Below are positions 6,931-10,280 of a DNA stretch of 10,280 nt, one piece after another. Under the pieces are notes generated by a model. That model ran no database searches. It had not been told where the DNA came from and saw only the letters and a program-made list of their open reading frames with translations. The position numbers were made by a program, and so were the translations under genes. Source of the stretch: Pedosphaera sp. (GTDB taxonomy: Bacteria; Verrucomicrobiota; Verrucomicrobiia; Limisphaerales; UBA9464); the NCBI GenBank assembly GCA_009695405.1, contig SIAZ01000126.1, forward strand, positions 1 through 10,280, written 5' to 3'. Position 1 is the stretch's first letter. Every line of letters starts with the position of its first letter.

Positions 6931-8235
6931 TTAACCTACCCGACGATAGGCTTCGGCAAGTAAACTCACCGGATGGACTGTGCGAATCTTAAGACCTCGT
7001 TGGCGACATCCATTGGCCACCTGCAATAGGCATCCCGGATTACCCGTGGCAACCACGTCTGCCCCAGTTGAAGCAATGTGGTCCACTTTTCGTTCCAAGA
7101 GTCGCGCAGACATTTCCGGTTGAGTGAGATTATAAATCCCCGCACTGCCACAACACCAAGAGGCTTCAGGGAGTTCGACGAGCGTCACTCCCGGCAATGA
7201 TTTTAAGAGCCATCGCGGTTGGCTCACAACCTTCTGTCCATGACACAAATGACAGGAGTCGTGATAGGTAATCTTCTGAACCGGAGCCCCAGTGGAAGCC
7301 GGCGGTACCACCCCGATGAGCTCCAGCCATTCGTGAATATCTTTTACCCGGCGATCCCAAAGTTGGGCCCGAACCAGATACTTTGGATCATCGGCTAGCA
7401 AGGTGGCATAGTGTTTTAAATGAGACCCACATCCGCCCGCATTGGTAATGATCGCATCGAATTGCGCCGGCGGAAACTGATCAATATTTCGACGAGCCAA
7501 TTCTTGGGCCAAGGTCCATTCACCATTGTGAGCGTGTAAAGAACCGCAGCAGTGTTGATCCGGTGGCGTGATGACCTCACATCCGTTCTGCGCCAAAACT
7601 TCGACCGTGTCTCGATTAACATCGCTGAAGAGAAGATCTTGAGCACAACCGGTCAGCACCGCGACCCGGTAACGTCGATGCCCCACAGGTGGAGTCACTG
7701 GGGAAACCATATCTTCTGAGAAAGCTGGTTGCACCTCTGGGGTCATTGCTTCCAGTTCGGCCAAGCGTGCTGGAAGAATTCTTAGAAGACCGCTTCCGCG
7801 AACGGCGGTTTGTAGCCCAAGTTCTTGCCAAAGACGCAGAAGGTTTCCCAACAATTTGAGCCGATTGAGATCGGTGAACAACCACCCGAGGGTGAAGGCG
7901 CGAATGGCAGAGCGGCGGGGCGATGCGAGTACCCCAGAAGCCTCGGCCTCAGCACGTGCGCGTTCAAAAAGTTCGGCATAATTGACGCCAGCCGGACAGG
8001 CGGTCATACAGGCGAGGCAGCCGAGACAAAAATACATCTCTTCAGCAAAGGTCCGCGTTGGTTCCAATCGATCGTCGGCAATAGCGCGCATCAAGGCGAT
8101 ACGACCACGAGGCGAGTGCCGTTCGAGCTTGGTGGCGTCGTAGGTAGGGCAGGTAGGTAGACATAGCCCACAGTGCATACACTGTTGAACAATCGAGTAG
8201 TCGAGATCCTTAAGATGAGAGACAGATTTGGACAC
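6931..8235 (-). CDS. glcF: Glycolate oxidase iron-sulfur subunit (GlcF family)
   Basis: This 434-aa protein carries two 4Fe-4S ferredoxin motifs, C19-x2-C22-x2-C25-x3-C29-P and C70-x2-C73-x2-C76-x3-C80-P. Two cysteine-rich CCG domains follow, with HCCG at 228-231 and WCCG at 360-363, the second preceded by YHDSCHLCHG. That order and length are typical of GlcF, the electron-transfer subunit that works with the FAD subunits GlcD and GlcE to oxidise glycolate (or D-lactate) to the keto acid at the membrane. Neither partner is in the window, so the exact substrate is uncertain, and related subunits of D-lactate dehydrogenases or heterodisulfide-reductase-like complexes cannot be excluded. The start is a GTG immediately after an in-frame TAA ACC, so no earlier start exists. 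There is no Shine-Dalgarno motif. It follows the DUF885 gene by 28 bp and is probably cotranscribed with it. Confidence 0.88.
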   Translation of the reverse strand: MSKSVSHLKDLDYSIVQQCMHCGLCLPTCPTYDATKLERHSPRGRIALMRAIADDRLEPTRTFAEEMYFCLGCLACMTACPAGVNYAELFERARAEAEASGVLASPRRSAIRAFTLGWLFTDLNRLKLLGNLLRLWQELGLQTAVRGSGLLRILPARLAELEAMTPEVQPAFSEDMVSPVTPPVGHRRYRVAVLTGCAQDLLFSDVNRDTVEVLAQNGCEVITPPDQHCCGSLHAHNGEWTLAQELARRNIDQFPPAQFDAIITNAGGCGSHLKHYATLLADDPKYLVRAQLWDRRVKDIHEWLELIGVVPPASTGAPVQKITYHDSCHLCHGQKVVSQPRWLLKSLPGVTLVELPEASWCCGSAGIYNLTQPEMSARLLERKVDHIASTGADVVATGNPGCLLQVANGCRQRGLKIRTVHPVSLLAEAYRRVG

Positions 8236-8263
8236 GGTTTAGGAAGAATTCGATAGGCTATTC

Positions 8264-10027
8264 TTATAGAACTTGAGGCCAAGACGCTGGGTTTTTAAGT
8301 AAAATCTCACGCAGCACACGAATTGGCGGTCCGCCGTGGGCGAGGAGATTATCGTGAAACCGTTTCAAACTAAATGAAGCTCCCTCTTGGTCGCGCACAT
8401 CGTTGCGGAGTTTCAGGATCTGCAATTTACCGAGGGTATAAAAACAATAACCCGGATCGTACGTGCCACGGAGGGCTTCACTATGAGCCGGGCGCATTTC
8501 ATAAAATGCATTTTCCATAAAGAAACGAGTTGCTTCATCGACGGTCATTTTCTCGCAATGCAATTTGACCGAACAACACAAACGGCAGAGACGAAGGAGA
8601 GCTTCGCTCGATTGAGCTAGGCGATATTTCGCTCCACGCACTTGCTCCTGAATTGTCGCTTTTTCTGCCGCTTTAGGTCCACCAAATCCGGATTCGATAA
8701 GCAGTTGTTCCGTATAATGAGCCCAGCCTTCAGAGAACGCGTAGCTGACAAAAACTTTACCAACTGGCCCGATAGTCGAAGCGTTCAGCGCCAAGAACTG
8801 CACATAATGCCCGGGGTACGTCTCGTGGATGCTGACCACATCGGTGGTGTAATAATTGTAGGCCGTTAACCATTCCTCTTTCTGCGACTGCGGCCATTCG
8901 GGTTCCGGTGGGGTCACATAATAGTAGGCCTCAGTGGCTTTGCGCTCAAAGGGACCTGGCGTGTCCATCGAGGCAAATGACGTCGATCGAAAGGGAGGAA
9001 GGGTCGCCTCAACCCGAGCACGAACTTCACTGGGAATCGTCAGCAAATCTCGTTCCAAAACAAAGGTGCGGATTGTTTCAAGTCCGCGTCGGGTATCCGC
9101 CAAAAGAGACTGCTCAGTGGGATGATCGTGTTGCACCTCTTTAAACACTTCAGCAGCCGTCCGAGCGGGGTCAATGAGTCGGGCGGCGGCGATGAAACGA
9201 GCCTGTTCAATGCGAAGTTCAGTTAAACCTATCGCAAGAACCTCAGCGGGCGAGAGGTCAATCAATTCGGTACGAAGCATCTCAGCATAAGCAACGGTCC
9301 CAATGGCAAACCGAGGATGGGCCGTCGGTAAACGCGTCTTCCTCAACCAGTCGGCATAAGCCCGTAACTCAGTCACGGCCCGACCGGCGACTCTTGTGTA
9401 CTCCGCCGCCGCTGCTAAATCCCCTGACTTAACCACCTCCGCTGCGACGTCTTTTTCCAAGAAGCCTGCAGTGCCTTCGGTAATTTCTATCGCGGTCTCG
9501 ATCAGAGGGAGCGCCAAATCGGGCAACAGAGTTTGCCGCGCTGCAGCAAAGACATCAGGTGCTTTGGACAAGACTGAGGTGATCATTCGGACGCGGTCTC
9601 GGAGCGGGACAAAGTCGCGTTTCAAATAAACACTGACGTCCAATGCGCCCGCATAATACATCGGATTACGGCTTGGAGTTTGAATAGAATCAAGAGTCCA
9701 TCGGGCGGTGGCGATAGCCGATTGGAGGACCTTGAGTTCGCGCTGTTGATCAGGGGAAAGACGCTTGGTTTGAAGGCTGTTAAACTTCTGAGAAGCGGTG
9801 TTCAGCCGAGTTATTTCTGATTGGAAAAACTGCTGGTCGGGAACCAAAAATCGGCCGTCGTGCTCATGAAGGCCTAAAGCAACTGCCTCGAGAGGGCGAG
9901 CGGCGTAATGGGAGGCCATAAAGCCATTGGCTAGGCGGTCAAATTCAGCTGATCTAGAATCCTTCGACACGCCGGATCCGCGACATCCGGCTAAGACAAA
10001 GAGAGCTGCAAAGACTATCCTTTTCAT
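8264..10027 (-). CDS. DUF885 family lipoprotein, predicted metallopeptidase-like
   Basis: The start chosen is the ATG at 10027, giving 587 aa. It opens MKRIVFAALFVLAGC, a lipoprotein signal peptide with lipobox LAGC (acylated Cys15). The frame can be extended to a TTG at 10093, but this would bury the signal behind 22 residues. The body matches DUF885: the hallmark HETYPGH lies at H401-H407, where His401, Glu402 and His407 form a zinc-peptidase-like site, and SEGWAHYTE about 40 residues later supplies the expected downstream Glu. The early segment with LGLHEHDGRF is also typical. Members are presumed zinc-dependent peptidases or hydrolases anchored in the periplasm or outer membrane; the substrate is unknown. 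It is the first gene of a leftward pair with glcF. The gene appears full length with no broken frame. No Shine-Dalgarno motif is seen. Confidence 0.87.
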   Translation of the reverse strand: MKRIVFAALFVLAGCRGSGVSKDSRSAEFDRLANGFMASHYAARPLEAVALGLHEHDGRFLVPDQQFFQSEITRLNTASQKFNSLQTKRLSPDQQRELKVLQSAIATARWTLDSIQTPSRNPMYYAGALDVSVYLKRDFVPLRDRVRMITSVLSKAPDVFAAARQTLLPDLALPLIETAIEITEGTAGFLEKDVAAEVVKSGDLAAAAEYTRVAGRAVTELRAYADWLRKTRLPTAHPRFAIGTVAYAEMLRTELIDLSPAEVLAIGLTELRIEQARFIAAARLIDPARTAAEVFKEVQHDHPTEQSLLADTRRGLETIRTFVLERDLLTIPSEVRARVEATLPPFRSTSFASMDTPGPFERKATEAYYYVTPPEPEWPQSQKEEWLTAYNYYTTDVVSIHETYPGHYVQFLALNASTIGPVGKVFVSYAFSEGWAHYTEQLLIESGFGGPKAAEKATIQEQVRGAKYRLAQSSEALLRLCRLCCSVKLHCEKMTVDEATRFFMENAFYEMRPAHSEALRGTYDPGYCFYTLGKLQILKLRNDVRDQEGASFSLKRFHDNLLAHGGPPIRVLREILLKNPASWPQVL

Positions 10028-10134
10028 TAGAAAAAACCATGAGGCAGCGGCGACAAAATTCAAAGCACAGAAGCAAAAGGCTCCAGCGCACAAGAGTGAG
10101 CTAGGGCTTTATTCAATAGCCTTATTTTGATGCC

Positions 10135-10148
10135 TGAGGTGGACCCCG
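10135..10148 (+). repeat. Terminal inverted repeat, left (IRL)
   Basis: TGAGGTGGACCCCG matches the reverse complement of 134-147 at 13 of 14 positions. Beyond it, TGGACCA at 10154-10160 and a 14-base block at 10165-10178 are also shared with the left copy, the latter being about 9 bases further from the tip there. Confidence 0.8.
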
Positions 10149-10212
10149 AAAACTGGACCAGCGGTTAAGTTATGGTTTTGCGGGTTTGATCAACGACAAA
10201 ATGATCAGACCA

Positions 10213-10280
10213 ATGAAAACCAAAACCAAACGGAAAAGACACAGTTCAGCGTTCAAAGCGAAGGTGGGGATGGAGGCGCT
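10213..10280 (+). CDS. IS3-family transposase OrfA, N-terminal fragment
   Basis: The ATG at 10213 opens MKTKTKRKRHSSAFKAKVGM, then EAL at the window edge. The basic stretch followed by H/Y-x-x-x-F-K-x-K-V is the standard opening of the IS3-family OrfA helix-turn-helix domain (HTH_Tnp_1), which binds the IS ends. An in-frame ATG at 10201 would add four residues; neither start has a clear ribosome-binding site. The gene is cut by the window, so the usual frameshift to orfB cannot be seen. Confidence 0.85.
   Translation, partial: MKTKTKRKRHSSAFKAKVGMEA

Larger units (their letters stand above)
10135..10280 (+). mobile_element. Left end of an IS3-like insertion sequence (partial)
   Basis: The element begins TGAGGTGGACCCCG, has the TG outer bases expected for the family, and continues with subterminal blocks shared in inverted form with 1-147. 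A transposase orfA starts 78 bases inside, a normal leader length for IS3-family elements. The remainder lies beyond the window. The copy has the same orientation as the one at the left edge. The bases just before it (TGCC) would be its target duplication, which cannot be checked here. Confidence 0.87.

Noticed and set aside
10028..10093. TTG start at 10093 for the DUF885 gene
   Set aside because: It would place 22 residues before a textbook lipoprotein signal; the ATG at 10027 fits the lipobox.
148..10134. Defence system, CRISPR array, tRNA or rRNA
   Set aside because: No regularly spaced repeats, cloverleaf, rRNA core sequence or defence-type domain was found between the IS ends.

Overview
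The window looks like a chromosomal segment from a member of the Planctomycetota-Verrucomicrobiota group, more likely Verrucomicrobiota. The pointers are a protein fusing a DUF1080 domain, a glucose-dehydrogenase-like propeller and the Pirellula/Verrucomicrobium-type cytochrome c domain; a neighbouring sugar isomerase/epimerase; a membrane-anchored PQQ-like propeller protein; and the absence of Shine-Dalgarno motifs before all five intact genes. Phylum is inferred from these families, not proven.

Layout. Bases 1-147 are the right end of an IS3-like insertion sequence, and 10135-10280 are the left end of a related copy in the same orientation, including the first codons of its orfA. The 9,987 bp between them (148-10134) has the geometry of the interior of a composite transposon, although ordinary independent insertions would look the same. 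Bases 148-840 hold no intact gene; 324-715 is probably the wreck of a REP-associated tyrosine transposase. A clear intrinsic terminator (781-815) closes the leftward transcription unit 4965->841.

That unit encodes a ketose 3-epimerase-like TIM-barrel protein (4114-4965) followed by a 1053-residue DUF1080/propeller/HEAT-like/cytochrome c fusion. The pair suggests oxidation and breakdown of glycosides through 3-keto sugars. The secretion signal of the fusion appears to be broken by one missing T in a T-run (A5 at 3992-3996 on the + strand), with the natural start at 4037. A divergent gene (5123-6676, +) encodes a propeller protein held in the membrane by three helices. A second leftward unit encodes a DUF885 lipoprotein with an HETYPGH metallopeptidase-like motif (8264-10027), then, after 28 bp, a GlcF-type iron-sulfur subunit (6931-8235) without its usual GlcD/GlcE partners in view.

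No tRNA, rRNA, CRISPR array or known defence system was seen. The best leads are the single-chain redox/3-keto-sugar architecture next to a 3-epimerase-like protein, the signal-peptide frameshift, and the IS bracket.
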